NCBI GenBank assembly: GCA_007745835.1
Contig: CP036424.1
Span: 1,201,001 to 1,265,000, forward strand
Reading direction: 5' to 3'
Source: Planctomycetes bacterium MalM25
Lineage (GTDB): Bacteria; Planctomycetota; Planctomycetia; Pirellulales; Lacipirellulaceae
Length of the DNA: 64,000 nt
In this document: positions 17,552 to 27,703 of the stretch, piece after piece
Numbering within the stretch: position 1 is the first letter of the stretch
Layout: every line of letters starts with the position of its first letter
Translations under genes and position numbers: made by a program
Notes under the pieces: model-generated
The model's database searches: none
What the model saw: the letters and a program-made list of their open reading frames with translations, nothing else
Told to the model about the DNA's origin: nothing

Positions 17552-19786
17552 ATGGTGAACCGCCTGATCCAACCGCCGCCGACTAGCCCGCCGACACCCC
17601 CGGCTATCGGGGCGATGGCGACCGACGGCGAGTTGCTCATGCGATTCCGCCGACACGGCGACCAGGAGGCGTTCGCCCAAGTGGTCGAACGGCACCGGGC
17701 GATGATCTGGAGCGTTTGCACCCGGGTGCTGGTCCGCCAGGCCGACGCCGAGGACGCCTACCAAGCGACCCTGCTGATCCTCGCCAAGAAAGCCGGCTCG
17801 ATCCGAGCGAACGACTCGGCGGGGGGCTGGCTCTTCCGGGTCGCCCACAACGCGGCCCTCGGCGCCCTGCGGCGTCGGAAGGCGCTCCGTGAGACGTCGC
17901 TGGACCAGGCCTCGCACGAACCCGAAGCCGCGTTCCCCGATCTCGAGCAGAAGCAGCTCGTTGTCTCGCTGCTGGAAGAGCTGCGGGCGATGCCGACCAA
18001 GTACCAGACCGCGTTGGTGCTGCGTTACCTCGAAGGCCACAGCCGCCGCGAGATCGCCGCCGCTATGGACACGACCGTCGCCACCGTCGCCGGCCACCTG
18101 GTCCGGGGCCGGCGGATGCTCCGCTCGCGGCTGGCGCGGCGTGGGGTTTCGCTCGGCCTGGTGCTGGGGGCGCTGGGTGGCGCCTCGGTGGGGCACGCCG
18201 GAACGATCCATTCCGCCCCGCCCGCTTTCGGTCCCGCTTTGCTCTCCTCTGGCGCCTCGGCGACGGTCTCCTCACTAGTCAATCAAGGGGTACGAACGAT
18301 GTTCTACACCAGTGTTCTCAAGCCCGCGGCCCTCGGCGCGGCAACGACCGTCGCGGCCGCTGCCTTGCTGCTTGCGCCGCCCGCCGGGGGCGCCGACGAT
18401 CGGGCGGAGGCGACGCTCGCACTGGGCGCCGCGCTCGAAGAGGGCGGCGCCCAAGAGAACGACGACGGCGCGGCGGTTCGCTTGTCGTCTCAACCCGCCA
18501 AGAGTGATGCTTCTCGTGCCACCGCCGACCGGCCTGAGGTGACCGGAAAAGTCACTGCGACTTTCGAAGCGGTTGACTCCGAAGGGATGCGCAAAGCGTT
18601 CGCGAGCCAGAGAGCACGCTACGCCAAGCTTGCCGCTGAGGACGCCTTCCAAGACTACGAATCGGCGAGCTTCGAGGAGTTGTACTGGCAGCACCAGCAT
18701 TGGGTGTATCGCCAGGACATGCTCGTCGACAGGATGAAGGCGTTAGATCGCAAAAGCAGGGAGCTTGCCAAGGGGGTCTCTCAGGGGAGCGTCCCTCGAT
18801 CGGCCTACGAAGCCAATCAGACGCTCGTCCTGGAGAACCGAGCCGAAATTCCCCTCGCCAAGGCGAAGATCGCCGAGCACGAGCGGTTGCTCAAGCAGGC
18901 GGCGCTGCGGGAGGTCGCGGGCCAGGAGAAAGCGGCTGACAATCAGGCGGCGTCGGCGGGACGGGGACGTGGCCGCCGGCCCGACGCCCGTGATGACACG
19001 CCAGTTGAGATTTTCACGTCGGATGGCTTTGACGCGAGACGCGACCCTCGGGAGCGAGCCAACCCTTACACCAACCCGACGACACAACCGTACGGTGCGG
19101 GGAATCGAACGCCGGCATCCTTTGCCGCACCGACCACAGCGCCTCGTCAATCCGCATCGCCATCGGGCGAGATCCAACCGGGCGAGACGCTCAAGATCGA
19201 AGCCATCGACACGCTTAGTGGATCGGGGTTCTTCGACCACTTCGACGGTAGCAGGCGCTCAGGCGTATCCTTCTCGCGAGATTTTCAGGTTGATGGCAGC
19301 GGAGAGGTCGCGCTAGGGGCCCGCTTGGGGCGTGTGCGAGTCGCGGGCCTGACGGTCGCCGAGGCGGAGAAGGCGATCAAGGACGCGGTGTCGGATCGCC
19401 TGGACCGACTCGATGCGCTCAAACGTGAGGCGGCAGAGGCCGAGGGACGTACTCACAAGCCGTTTAGATACCAACTCGAGGTCCAAGTCACTCGACGCGT
19501 CTCCGCTTCACGTGGAATGCACTATGTCCCGAACGCAGCCAATGTCTGGCAACGGGGCAACCAGAGCAGTTGGACGCCCGCTCTCACACCAACTTATGAC
19601 CAACCCGACGAAGGTACTGATTCGACGCCAGAACCGAACCGTAAGCGTAGTCGTGGGTACGGCGGAGGCGGCGAGTACGGGGGTGGCGCCGAGTACGGGG
19701 GGGGCGGCTACGGCGGCGAATTCGGCGGCACCGCCAAACCCAAGCCGAACCAGGGATTGGGTGTCCCCGCCAAGCAGCGGCGCTAG
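17552..19786 (+). CDS. ECF sigma factor with Poly_export-type C-terminal domain
   Basis: A 744-residue protein. Residues 26-95 are sigma region 2 (DAEDAYQATLLILAKKA, GWLFRVAHNAAL). Residues 146-199 are region 4 with its helix-turn-helix (REIAAAMDTTVATVAGHL). A Gly/Ala hydrophobic stretch near 200-220 and a stronger one near 255-275 (AALGAATTVAAAALLLAPPAG) could span the membrane. A charged helical linker follows. Residues about 540-650 read as a polysaccharide export (Wza N-terminal) domain: EIQPGETLKIEAIDTL, VDGSGEVALGARLGRVRVAGLTVAEAEKAI. The tail is Gly/Tyr-rich. The fusion suggests transcription coupled to an envelope state. Confidence 0.85.
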   Translation: MVNRLIQPPPTSPPTPPAIGAMATDGELLMRFRRHGDQEAFAQVVERHRAMIWSVCTRVLVRQADAEDAYQATLLILAKKAGSIRANDSAGGWLFRVAHNAALGALRRRKALRETSLDQASHEPEAAFPDLEQKQLVVSLLEELRAMPTKYQTALVLRYLEGHSRREIAAAMDTTVATVAGHLVRGRRMLRSRLARRGVSLGLVLGALGGASVGHAGTIHSAPPAFGPALLSSGASATVSSLVNQGVRTMFYTSVLKPAALGAATTVAAAALLLAPPAGGADDRAEATLALGAALEEGGAQENDDGAAVRLSSQPAKSDASRATADRPEVTGKVTATFEAVDSEGMRKAFASQRARYAKLAAEDAFQDYESASFEELYWQHQHWVYRQDMLVDRMKALDRKSRELAKGVSQGSVPRSAYEANQTLVLENRAEIPLAKAKIAEHERLLKQAALREVAGQEKAADNQAASAGRGRGRRPDARDDTPVEIFTSDGFDARRDPRERANPYTNPTTQPYGAGNRTPASFAAPTTAPRQSASPSGEIQPGETLKIEAIDTLSGSGFFDHFDGSRRSGVSFSRDFQVDGSGEVALGARLGRVRVAGLTVAEAEKAIKDAVSDRLDRLDALKREAAEAEGRTHKPFRYQLEVQVTRRVSASRGMHYVPNAANVWQRGNQSSWTPALTPTYDQPDEGTDSTPEPNRKRSRGYGGGGEYGGGAEYGGGGYGGEFGGTAKPKPNQGLGVPAKQRR

Positions 19787-21333
19787 TACGCGTTCTTCTG
19801 CCCGGCGACGACCCACACGGTGCGGAACAGGATCTCCACGTCCATGGTGAAACTCCACGTGCGGATGTACTCGTGGTCGAAGTGGATGCGGCCCTCCATC
19901 TTCTCCAGCGTGTCGGTCTCGCCGCGGAAGCCCATCACCTGCGCCAGGCCGGTGATGCCCGGCTTCACCTTGTGGCGGAGCATGTAGCCGTCGATGAGGG
20001 TGCGGTACTCCTCGTTGTGGGCGGTCGCGTGGGGGCGGGGGCCGACCAGGCTCATCGAGCCGCCGATCACGTTGAAGAGCTGCGGCAGCTCGTCGAGACT
20101 CGTTTTGCGGATGAACGCCCCGACCGGCGTGATGCGAGGGTCGCCCTGGGTCGCTTGCTGGACCTTCGTGCCCGCATCGCCGTTCTGGCAGAGATCGGTC
20201 CGCATGCTGCGGAACTTCCAGACGAGGATCTCACGCCCGTCGAGGCCGTAACGCTTCTGGCGGAAGAAGATCGGGCCCTTGCTGGTCAGCTTCACCGCGG
20301 CGGCGACCGCCAGCATGACGGGGCTCAGCAGGAGCAGCAGAACGGTGGCGGCGGCGAAGTCGAAGCAGCGCTTCAGCAAGCCATCGATGCCGAACAGCGG
20401 GTTCTCGTGGATGCTCACCGCCGGCAGGCCGCCGACGTTGGTCAGGCGGGCGTGGAGCAATTCGAAGACGAAGAAGTCGGGCACGAGGTAGACGTCGGCC
20501 GTCGTGTCGGCCAGGCGGTTGAGCACTTTTCGCAACCGGTTCTCGGCCCGCATCGGGAAGGTGAGGTAGACCGTGTCGATCTCGCCGGCGCGGCAGGCGG
20601 CGATCAGGTCGGCCACGCTGCCGGTGACGACCCCCAGCTCCTCGGGGATCTCGACGCGCCGCTCGGCGGAGGCGACGTCGGCCGCCAGGCGACGTTCGGG
20701 GGGGACCGACATGCGTCGGCAGTCGTCTTCGATCGGCAAGTCTTCCTGGCGGCGTTCGCCCTGCCGGCGTTCGCGGAAGCGATCGTCGTAGAAGCCGACC
20801 GTCTTGAGGCCCAGGGTGGGCGTGGCGGCCAGGTTCCGCGCTAGCTGCACCCCGAGCTCGTTGGCGCCGCAGACAGCGACCCGGCGTGTGTTCCACCCTT
20901 CGGCGTGGAGCCGTCGCTGAACCATCCTCAGCACGACCCTGAGCGAGACCATCGCGAGCGGGGTGATGAGGATCCAGCCGACTTTGGTTTCGTAGGTGAA
21001 GCGGGCGTTGTAGGCGGTCATGAGGCCGATGCCCAAGAGGGCCGCCACCGTGTAAGCCCAGGTGAGCACCAGGCAGCCGAGCTCGCCTCGGAGTCGGGCG
21101 CCGCGCCAGCTCCGGTAGACACCGGTCAGCTCGCTGATCGTGTGGAAGGCGAGGATGGCCGCCGCGGTGACGCCCAGCCACTCGTTGATGAGCGAGTGCC
21201 CCGCGTCGCCGCCGACGGGCGTGAGACTCGCCGCCGCGAACGAAACAACCGCGATCGCCACGGCGTCGATAAGCCGGTGCACCGCGTTCAGCGCGTTCGG
21301 GGCGGTGGCGATGCCTTGATGGATGGTCGACAT
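19783..21333 (-). CDS. Exopolysaccharide polyprenyl glycosylphosphotransferase
   Basis: A 516-residue WcaJ/EpsL-type initiating enzyme that moves a sugar-1-phosphate from a nucleotide sugar to undecaprenyl phosphate. The N-terminal half has four hydrophobic helices and a nucleotide-binding domain (RRVAVCGANELGVQLARNL). An Arg/Glu-rich insert (about residues 225-280) interrupts that region. The catalytic half starts with a membrane re-entrant helix and contains KLTSKGPIFFRQKRYG, VWKFRSMRTD, DELPQLFNVIGGSMSLVGPRP and KPGITGLAQV. The start at 21333 was chosen because the upstream extension is proline-rich and out of family. Its stop overlaps the sigma-factor stop by four bases. Confidence 0.92.
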   Translation of the reverse strand: MSTIHQGIATAPNALNAVHRLIDAVAIAVVSFAAASLTPVGGDAGHSLINEWLGVTAAAILAFHTISELTGVYRSWRGARLRGELGCLVLTWAYTVAALLGIGLMTAYNARFTYETKVGWILITPLAMVSLRVVLRMVQRRLHAEGWNTRRVAVCGANELGVQLARNLAATPTLGLKTVGFYDDRFRERRQGERRQEDLPIEDDCRRMSVPPERRLAADVASAERRVEIPEELGVVTGSVADLIAACRAGEIDTVYLTFPMRAENRLRKVLNRLADTTADVYLVPDFFVFELLHARLTNVGGLPAVSIHENPLFGIDGLLKRCFDFAAATVLLLLLSPVMLAVAAAVKLTSKGPIFFRQKRYGLDGREILVWKFRSMRTDLCQNGDAGTKVQQATQGDPRITPVGAFIRKTSLDELPQLFNVIGGSMSLVGPRPHATAHNEEYRTLIDGYMLRHKVKPGITGLAQVMGFRGETDTLEKMEGRIHFDHEYIRTWSFTMDVEILFRTVWVVAGQKNAY

Positions 21334-21586
21334 GGCGGCGGGCGTGGGAGCGAACAAGACGGTGGGCCCCGCGTAGCGAGTTGGGGCGGGACCGGTTCGC
21401 CAAGAGTAGGTCGCCCTGGGCGAAACTCCGCGGTGGGCCGCAGCGTCCGAATCCCGTAAGTTGGTGAAACGAGCGGGCCGGCAGGGATGGGGGGGTCGGG
21501 GCGGTTTTGACGCCAAGCCGACCCCTCGGACGCCCCGTTCGGCACTGAGGCCAAGGGACAGGCGAATTCGGCGTGGAGATGACGCG

Positions 21587-24500
21587 ATGCGACGGATCAG
21601 CGGAATCGGACTGATCGTTCTGGGAACGCTTCTATTGGGCACAGGGAGGCCAATGGCGGAGACCCCCACCCGCGGAGAGGCTTCTCAGCGGGCGGTCGCC
21701 GATGCGCTGCGCGAAGGGCATTGGGCCGAAGCCCTCCAGCTCACCCGGCTCCGCTTGGAGTCGGGCGATGGCGCGCCGAGCGACCTGACCAGGGCGATTC
21801 AGGCTCTCGGGCGATTGAATCGCGTCGAAGAGTTCGACGCCTTGCTCGAGCGGACGGTCGCCCGGTACGCCGACAACGCGCCGATGCTCGTCGCCGCGGC
21901 GCAGGCATACAGCCGCGTGCCCAAATGGGGCTATCGCGTCGCCGGAGAACTCCGGCGGGGCTCCCCGCGTGGCGGAGGAGCCCGGCTCTGGCTGGGCGAC
22001 CGCGATCGGATCGCCGCGCTCCGTTGGGGCGTCGCCGCTTACCAAGCCGCCGCCGATGACGCCGAGGCGGCCGCCGCGTGCGAGCAGCTGGCGTCGGAGC
22101 TGGCGCGTGAGGCGTCCGGCCGCACAGCTTGGCGTCTGCAGAGTCTCACCGATCTGACTGGCGGTCTGCCCGAGCCGCTCGAAGGGCATCAGCGGCGGGT
22201 CTCTCAATCGTTCGCGCCGGTCGATGCGGAAGGCCAACCGATCCTCTACGGAGTCCCCAGCAGTTGGGACGCCGCCGAGAGCGACGGCGAACGGCTGCGC
22301 TGGGCGTGGGCCGAGCGTTCACGCAGGGCGCCCGACACCCGCGGCGACAACGACCTCGCGTACGCCCACTTCTTGCATCAGCAGTTCGGCGTGCAGACGC
22401 TTCAGCAAGGGCGCGAGCCGCTCGACGACGCGACCATCGCTCAGCTGGCCGAGCTGTCCGACGAGGAGACGATCGCTCGCCTCGCGACCGGCGTGCGACG
22501 GTTCACCCTGCCCGAGGGGAGCCGCTGCCTCGAGCTCTTCCGCGAGCACGAAGCTTGGACAACGCTCGCCTCGATCTATCGGAACCGAGACCAACGCCCC
22601 CGTGCGGTGGAGGCGCTGCGGGCCGCCCTGGTCAAGGCGACGAACAAGTCACAGCAGAAACGTCTTCAGGGGCAGATCGATCAGCTTATCCTCCCCTGGG
22701 CCCGCTTCGATCCCTCGGTGACGCAACCGGCGGGCGAGGGGGCGACGCTCCGTGTCACGCACCGCAACGCGTCCGAGATCCGCCTGGTCGCGCGCCCGAT
22801 CGACGTGAAGCGGCTGCTCGCCGACGTGATGGCTCTGATCGAGGACTTGCCCAAGAAGACGCCCCGGGCGGGGATGGAGATCGAACGGCTCGGTTGGCGT
22901 CTTCTGCAAGAAGGGCAAGAGAAGTACCTCGGCGAGCCCGCCGCGGCGTGGACCACGCAGCTCACAACGCCGGCCGATCACCGCGACGGCCACGACCCGA
23001 TCACCACTCCGTTGCAGGCAGCCGGGGCCTACTTCGTCACCGCGACGCCAACGGGCTCAGACGGCGCTGCCGGCGCCGAATCGAGCATCGCCTTGTGGCT
23101 CGCCGACACGGTCTTGGTCCGCAAGCCGACCGCCGAAGGGGCGCTCTACCAAGTCCTCGACGCGCGGAGCGGCGAGCCGGTCGAGGGGGCGACGATCGAC
23201 CTGTTCGGCTATCGGCAACTCCACCATTCACCTCAGGGGGAACGGCGCACGCGTCCGCACTTCGACACGGCCCGCCTCGCCGAGACGACCAGCGTCGCCG
23301 GCCTCGCGGCGTTCGAGTTGGCGCCCAAGGAGAACGAGCCGGGGTATTCCTGGCTCGCCACCGCGACCACGCCCGAGGGCCAGCACGCGCACCTCGGCTT
23401 CGCGAGCGTCTGGCGGCAGCAGCCTGACGCCGATCCGCCACGCAACCCGCGGACCTTTGTGGTGACCGATCGCCCCGTGTACCGCCCCGGCGATCGGGTC
23501 GAGTTCAAAATCTGGATCGGGCGGCCGAACTACGCGGTCGCCGCCGCGCCGGAGGGGGACTCCGAGCCGGCGCCCTCGGAGTTTGCGCATCAGGAGTTCA
23601 AAGTCGATCTCTACGACGCCCGGGGCGAGAAGGTCGATTCGCAACGCCTGACCGCCGACGCTTACGGCGGCTTGGTCGGTTCGTATGCCACACCGACCGA
23701 CGCTTCGCTCGGCCACTACCGGATCGACTTGGTCGGCTTCGGCGGAGACTCGTTCCGCGTGGAGGAGTACCGCAAGCCCGAGTTCGAGGTCACGGTCACG
23801 GCGCCCACCGAGCCGACCAAGCTGGGAGAGCCGTTCGACGCGACGGTCCACGCCGCCTACTACAGCGGCTCGCCTGTCCGTGGCGGCGCTGTGAAGTACA
23901 AGGTGATCCGCACGCGGCGGACCGAGCGCTGGCTGCCGATCCGCCCCTGGGATTGGCTGTACGGGCGCGGTTACGGCTGGCTCGGCCAGGACGCCACGTG
24001 GCGGAGCGACTGGCGGCAATGGGGCTGCTACGCGCCGATGCCCCCTTGGTGGCCGGCCCCCTCGGGCCCGCCCGAAGTGGTCGCCGAGGGCGAAGCGGAA
24101 CTCGACGCCCAGGGGCGCTTCCGCCTGACGATCGACACGGCCCAGGCCGCCGCCCGGCAACCCGACGACGACCACGAGTACGCCATCACCGCCGAAGTGA
24201 CCGACGCGGGGCGACGGACCCAAGGGGGCGCGGGCGAGGTGCTCGCCGCTCGCCGACCGGTCGATGTGACCGTCTGGCTCGATCGCGGCTACTACACCGT
24301 CGGCGACACGGTGCGGGCGAACATCTCGGTGCGACGCCCCGACGGCGAGCCGCTCGCCGGCGGCGGCGAGCTGCGGCTGCTCAAGATCACCGAGCCGGCC
24401 GCCGAGCCGGGCGGGCAACCGACCGAGACGCTCGTCCAGGCGTGGGACCTCGCCAGCGATGTTGAAGGAGCGGCCGAGATGCGATTGAAGGCGTCCGAGC

Positions 24501-27500
24501 CGGGGCGCTACCGCCTCGTCTACCGCAGCGACGCCGCGGAGGAAGCGGTCGAAGGGGGCCTGCTCTTCACGATCCTCGGTCCCGGATTCGAGGGGGGCGA
24601 TTTCCGCTACGGCGACCTCGAACTCATCCCCGACAAGCCCGAGTACGCGCCGGGCGAGACGGTGCGGCTGCTCGTGAACACGAACCGGACAAACGCGACC
24701 GTCACGCTCTTCGTCCGGCCGGTGGGCGGGGTCTACGGCACGCCCGAGGTCTTCCCGATCGCGGGCAAGAACGCCGTTGTGGAGATCCCGCTTACCGCGG
24801 GCGACATGCCCAACTTTTTCGTCGAGGCGCACACGGTCGTCGAGGGGCGACTGCACTCGGTGACGCGCGAGGTCGTTGTGCCGCCCGAGTCACGCGTCAT
24901 CCAGGTGGAGGCTTCGCCTTCCGCCCCGAGCTACCTGCCGGGCGAAGAGGGGACGCTCCGCGTCCGCCTGACCGACGCCGCGGGCGAGCCGATCGCCGGC
25001 CAGGCGACGATCGCCGTGTACGACCGCAGCGTCGAAGCGATCGCCGGCGGCCCCTCCGGCGGCGACATCCGCGCCCGTTTCTGGGACTGGAAACGCCATC
25101 ACCACCCTAGCGTGCAGCACAGCCTGTCCCGCGGTGAAGGGCCGGCCGTTCGAAGCGGCACGCCAACCATGCAATCCTTAGGTCTTCGCGTCGGCCGAAT
25201 CGCCAGGGGCCGTGGTCGAGGCTTTGCTTGGGGAGAGCGGTACGAGTTTGGTGATGTCGCTGAAGGGGTGATGCTCGGTAAGACGATGCGCTTCGCCGAA
25301 TCGGATTCCGCTCCTATGCCGGCGATGGCGATGGCCGCGGCGGGCGGCGGGTCGTTCGGGGGCGAGGCCCCAGCAGAGGAGCCCGCCGTCGCGGTCCGTG
25401 AGAACTTCGCCGACACGGCGCTCTGGGTCGGCTCGGTTGAGACCGACGCCGCCGGCTTCGCCGAGGTGAAGATGCCGCTGCCCGAGAGCCTCACCGCCTG
25501 GAAGGTGCGGGCGTGGGCGGTCGGGGCGGGGCTGCGCGTCGGCGAAGGGGAGGCGGAGGTCGTCACGCGCAAGGACCTGATGGTCCGCCTGCGAGCGCCC
25601 CGGTTCCTGGTCGCGGGCGACGAGGTGACCCTCGCCGCGCTCGTGCAGAACGAATCGCCGCGTGAGTTGACCGTGAACGTCCGGCTCGAAGCCGACGGGG
25701 AGACGCTCACGCTCCCATCGAACGCCGCGCAGACGGTGACGGTCGAAGCAGGCGGCGAGATGCGCGTCGACTGGCTCGTGACCGCCACCCTGGAAGGTGA
25801 CGCGAAGTTCCGCGCGATCGCCACCGTCGAGGGCGACGCCGCCCTGTCGGACGGCATGCAGATCGAGCTGCCGGTGCTCGTGCACGGCGCCGAGATCGTC
25901 GAGTCGTTCAGCGCGGTGATCGCGCCCGACGAACGGCTCGCGACCTTCGAGCTGGTCGTCCCCGAGGAGCGGCGCCCCGAGGCGACCCGGCTGGAGATCC
26001 GCTACTCGCCGACGCTGGTCGGCGCGATGCTCGACACGCTGCCCTACCTGATCGAGTACCCGCACGGCTGCACCGAGCAGACGCTCAACCGCTTCCTACC
26101 CGCGGCGATCGTGCGGCAAACGATCCGCGACTTGGGCGTCGAGCTCGAGGACTTGAAGCCCGCCGGCGAGGAGCCCGCCGGGCCACCGCGGCGAAGCAGC
26201 CCGGTCTTCGACGACGACGAACTCGATAAGATCGTGAAATCGGGCGTCCGCCGGCTGCGTGAGATGCAGCTCTCCGACGGCGGGTGGGGCTGGTTCAGCG
26301 GCTTCGGCGAACGGAGCTCGGCCCACACGACGGCAGTGGTCGTGCGCGGCCTGGGCGTCGCGAAGCGGAGCGGCGTCGCCGTGCCGGACGACGTGCTCAA
26401 CCGCGGGCTCGATTGGCTCGTCGCCTACCGCAACGAGCAAGAGAAACGACTGTTCAACGTACGTGATGGCGAAGTCATTGATGAAGACAAGCCATCCAAG
26501 AGGTATGCCGATAACCTCGACGCGTTGATAGAGCTCACTCTGAGTAAGAACGACCGAATGGAATCGCAGAATATGTTCGGGTTCCTCTATCGGGACCGTC
26601 TCAAGCTAACGCCGTACAGCCAGGCTCTGCTCGGCATGGCACTCCACCACGTGATCAAGAGTCAAAGGGCTATAGCCGGTGGTTTTGATAAGCCAGGGAT
26701 GCTCCGAACGGTCGTCCGGAATTTGAAACAGTACGTCGAGACCGACGACGAGAATCAAACCGCTTACCTCAATCTTCCGGGCGGCTATTGGTGGAGCTGG
26801 TACGGCAGCGAGTACGAGGCGCACGCCTACTTCCTCAAGCTGCTCGCCGCGACCGAGCCGAAGGGCGAGTTGGCGCCGAAGCTGGTGAAATACCTGCTCG
26901 CCAACCGCCGGCACGCGACGCGCTGGAACAGCACCCGCGACACGGCGCTCGTCGTTGAGGCGATGGCCGACTACCTCCGCGCCAGCGGCGAGGCCGACCT
27001 CGAAGGCCAGGTCGAAGTCTGGCTCGACGGCAAGCTCCGTGACACGCAGGCGTTCGATGCGGCGTCGGCCCTCCGTTTCGACGGAAGCTTCGTCCTGCAA
27101 GGCGAAGAACTCTCCGCGGGCCGTCACACGCTTGAACTCCGTCGAGAAGGGACGGGACGTTTGTACGCAGGGGCGTCGCTCACCAATTTCTCCCTTCAGG
27201 ACGACCTTCGCGCCGCGGGGCTCGAGGTGCGCGTCACCCGCCGGGTGCAGAAGCTCGTGCCGATCGAAGCGACCGACGCCGATGTCGATTCGCGCGGCGG
27301 GGTCTTCAATCCGAAGGTCGAGCGTTACCGCCGTGTCGATGTGCCGAACCGGGGCGAGGTCGAGAGCGGCGATCTCTTGGAGGTCGAGCTGACGATCGCC
27401 AGCAAGAACGACTACGAGTACCTGCTGATCGAGGACCCGAAGCCGGCCGGCTGTGAACCGACGGAGGTCCGCAGCGGCTACCGCGGCGACGCCCTCGGAG

Positions 27501-27694
27501 CCTACATCGAGTACCGCGATCAGAGCGTGATGCTCTACGTGCGGAACTTACCCCGCGGCGAGCGGACGGTCCGCTACCGCCTGCGGGCGGAGACGCCCGG
27601 TGTGTTCTCGGCCTTGCCGACCCAGATCGGCGCCATGTACGCCCCCGAGCTGCGCGGCAACAGCGACGAGCTGAAGTTGCGGGTTGTGGACTAG
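21587..27694 (+). CDS. Giant alpha-2-macroglobulin family protein
   Basis: A 2035-residue secreted protein starting behind GGAG. A signal peptide (LIVLGTLLLGTGRPMAE) precedes a helical repeat region. MG domains follow, including FVVTDRPVYRPGDRVEFKIW near residue 625. The A2M domain begins near 1275 (NFADTALWVGSVETDAAG). The thioester motif is HGCTEQ with Cys1495, followed by the alpha/alpha toroid and a receptor-binding-like end. Bacterial A2Ms trap proteases through the Cys-Gln thioester. No lipobox is seen, so it may be free in the periplasm. The usual partner PBP1C is not nearby. There is a Trp-rich insert near residues 785-825, and two segments are less GC-biased than the rest. Confidence 0.93.
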   Translation: MRRISGIGLIVLGTLLLGTGRPMAETPTRGEASQRAVADALREGHWAEALQLTRLRLESGDGAPSDLTRAIQALGRLNRVEEFDALLERTVARYADNAPMLVAAAQAYSRVPKWGYRVAGELRRGSPRGGGARLWLGDRDRIAALRWGVAAYQAAADDAEAAAACEQLASELAREASGRTAWRLQSLTDLTGGLPEPLEGHQRRVSQSFAPVDAEGQPILYGVPSSWDAAESDGERLRWAWAERSRRAPDTRGDNDLAYAHFLHQQFGVQTLQQGREPLDDATIAQLAELSDEETIARLATGVRRFTLPEGSRCLELFREHEAWTTLASIYRNRDQRPRAVEALRAALVKATNKSQQKRLQGQIDQLILPWARFDPSVTQPAGEGATLRVTHRNASEIRLVARPIDVKRLLADVMALIEDLPKKTPRAGMEIERLGWRLLQEGQEKYLGEPAAAWTTQLTTPADHRDGHDPITTPLQAAGAYFVTATPTGSDGAAGAESSIALWLADTVLVRKPTAEGALYQVLDARSGEPVEGATIDLFGYRQLHHSPQGERRTRPHFDTARLAETTSVAGLAAFELAPKENEPGYSWLATATTPEGQHAHLGFASVWRQQPDADPPRNPRTFVVTDRPVYRPGDRVEFKIWIGRPNYAVAAAPEGDSEPAPSEFAHQEFKVDLYDARGEKVDSQRLTADAYGGLVGSYATPTDASLGHYRIDLVGFGGDSFRVEEYRKPEFEVTVTAPTEPTKLGEPFDATVHAAYYSGSPVRGGAVKYKVIRTRRTERWLPIRPWDWLYGRGYGWLGQDATWRSDWRQWGCYAPMPPWWPAPSGPPEVVAEGEAELDAQGRFRLTIDTAQAAARQPDDDHEYAITAEVTDAGRRTQGGAGEVLAARRPVDVTVWLDRGYYTVGDTVRANISVRRPDGEPLAGGGELRLLKITEPAAEPGGQPTETLVQAWDLASDVEGAAEMRLKASEPGRYRLVYRSDAAEEAVEGGLLFTILGPGFEGGDFRYGDLELIPDKPEYAPGETVRLLVNTNRTNATVTLFVRPVGGVYGTPEVFPIAGKNAVVEIPLTAGDMPNFFVEAHTVVEGRLHSVTREVVVPPESRVIQVEASPSAPSYLPGEEGTLRVRLTDAAGEPIAGQATIAVYDRSVEAIAGGPSGGDIRARFWDWKRHHHPSVQHSLSRGEGPAVRSGTPTMQSLGLRVGRIARGRGRGFAWGERYEFGDVAEGVMLGKTMRFAESDSAPMPAMAMAAAGGGSFGGEAPAEEPAVAVRENFADTALWVGSVETDAAGFAEVKMPLPESLTAWKVRAWAVGAGLRVGEGEAEVVTRKDLMVRLRAPRFLVAGDEVTLAALVQNESPRELTVNVRLEADGETLTLPSNAAQTVTVEAGGEMRVDWLVTATLEGDAKFRAIATVEGDAALSDGMQIELPVLVHGAEIVESFSAVIAPDERLATFELVVPEERRPEATRLEIRYSPTLVGAMLDTLPYLIEYPHGCTEQTLNRFLPAAIVRQTIRDLGVELEDLKPAGEEPAGPPRRSSPVFDDDELDKIVKSGVRRLREMQLSDGGWGWFSGFGERSSAHTTAVVVRGLGVAKRSGVAVPDDVLNRGLDWLVAYRNEQEKRLFNVRDGEVIDEDKPSKRYADNLDALIELTLSKNDRMESQNMFGFLYRDRLKLTPYSQALLGMALHHVIKSQRAIAGGFDKPGMLRTVVRNLKQYVETDDENQTAYLNLPGGYWWSWYGSEYEAHAYFLKLLAATEPKGELAPKLVKYLLANRRHATRWNSTRDTALVVEAMADYLRASGEADLEGQVEVWLDGKLRDTQAFDAASALRFDGSFVLQGEELSAGRHTLELRREGTGRLYAGASLTNFSLQDDLRAAGLEVRVTRRVQKLVPIEATDADVDSRGGVFNPKVERYRRVDVPNRGEVESGDLLEVELTIASKNDYEYLLIEDPKPAGCEPTEVRSGYRGDALGAYIEYRDQSVMLYVRNLPRGERTVRYRLRAETPGVFSALPTQIGAMYAPELRGNSDELKLRVVD

Positions 27695-27703
27695 CGGCTT
27701 TCG

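Noticed and set aside
21461-21586. Longer N-terminus for the alpha-2-macroglobulin
   Set aside because: It would add 42 Arg/Pro-rich residues before a clear signal peptide; the start at 21587 has a ribosome-binding site.
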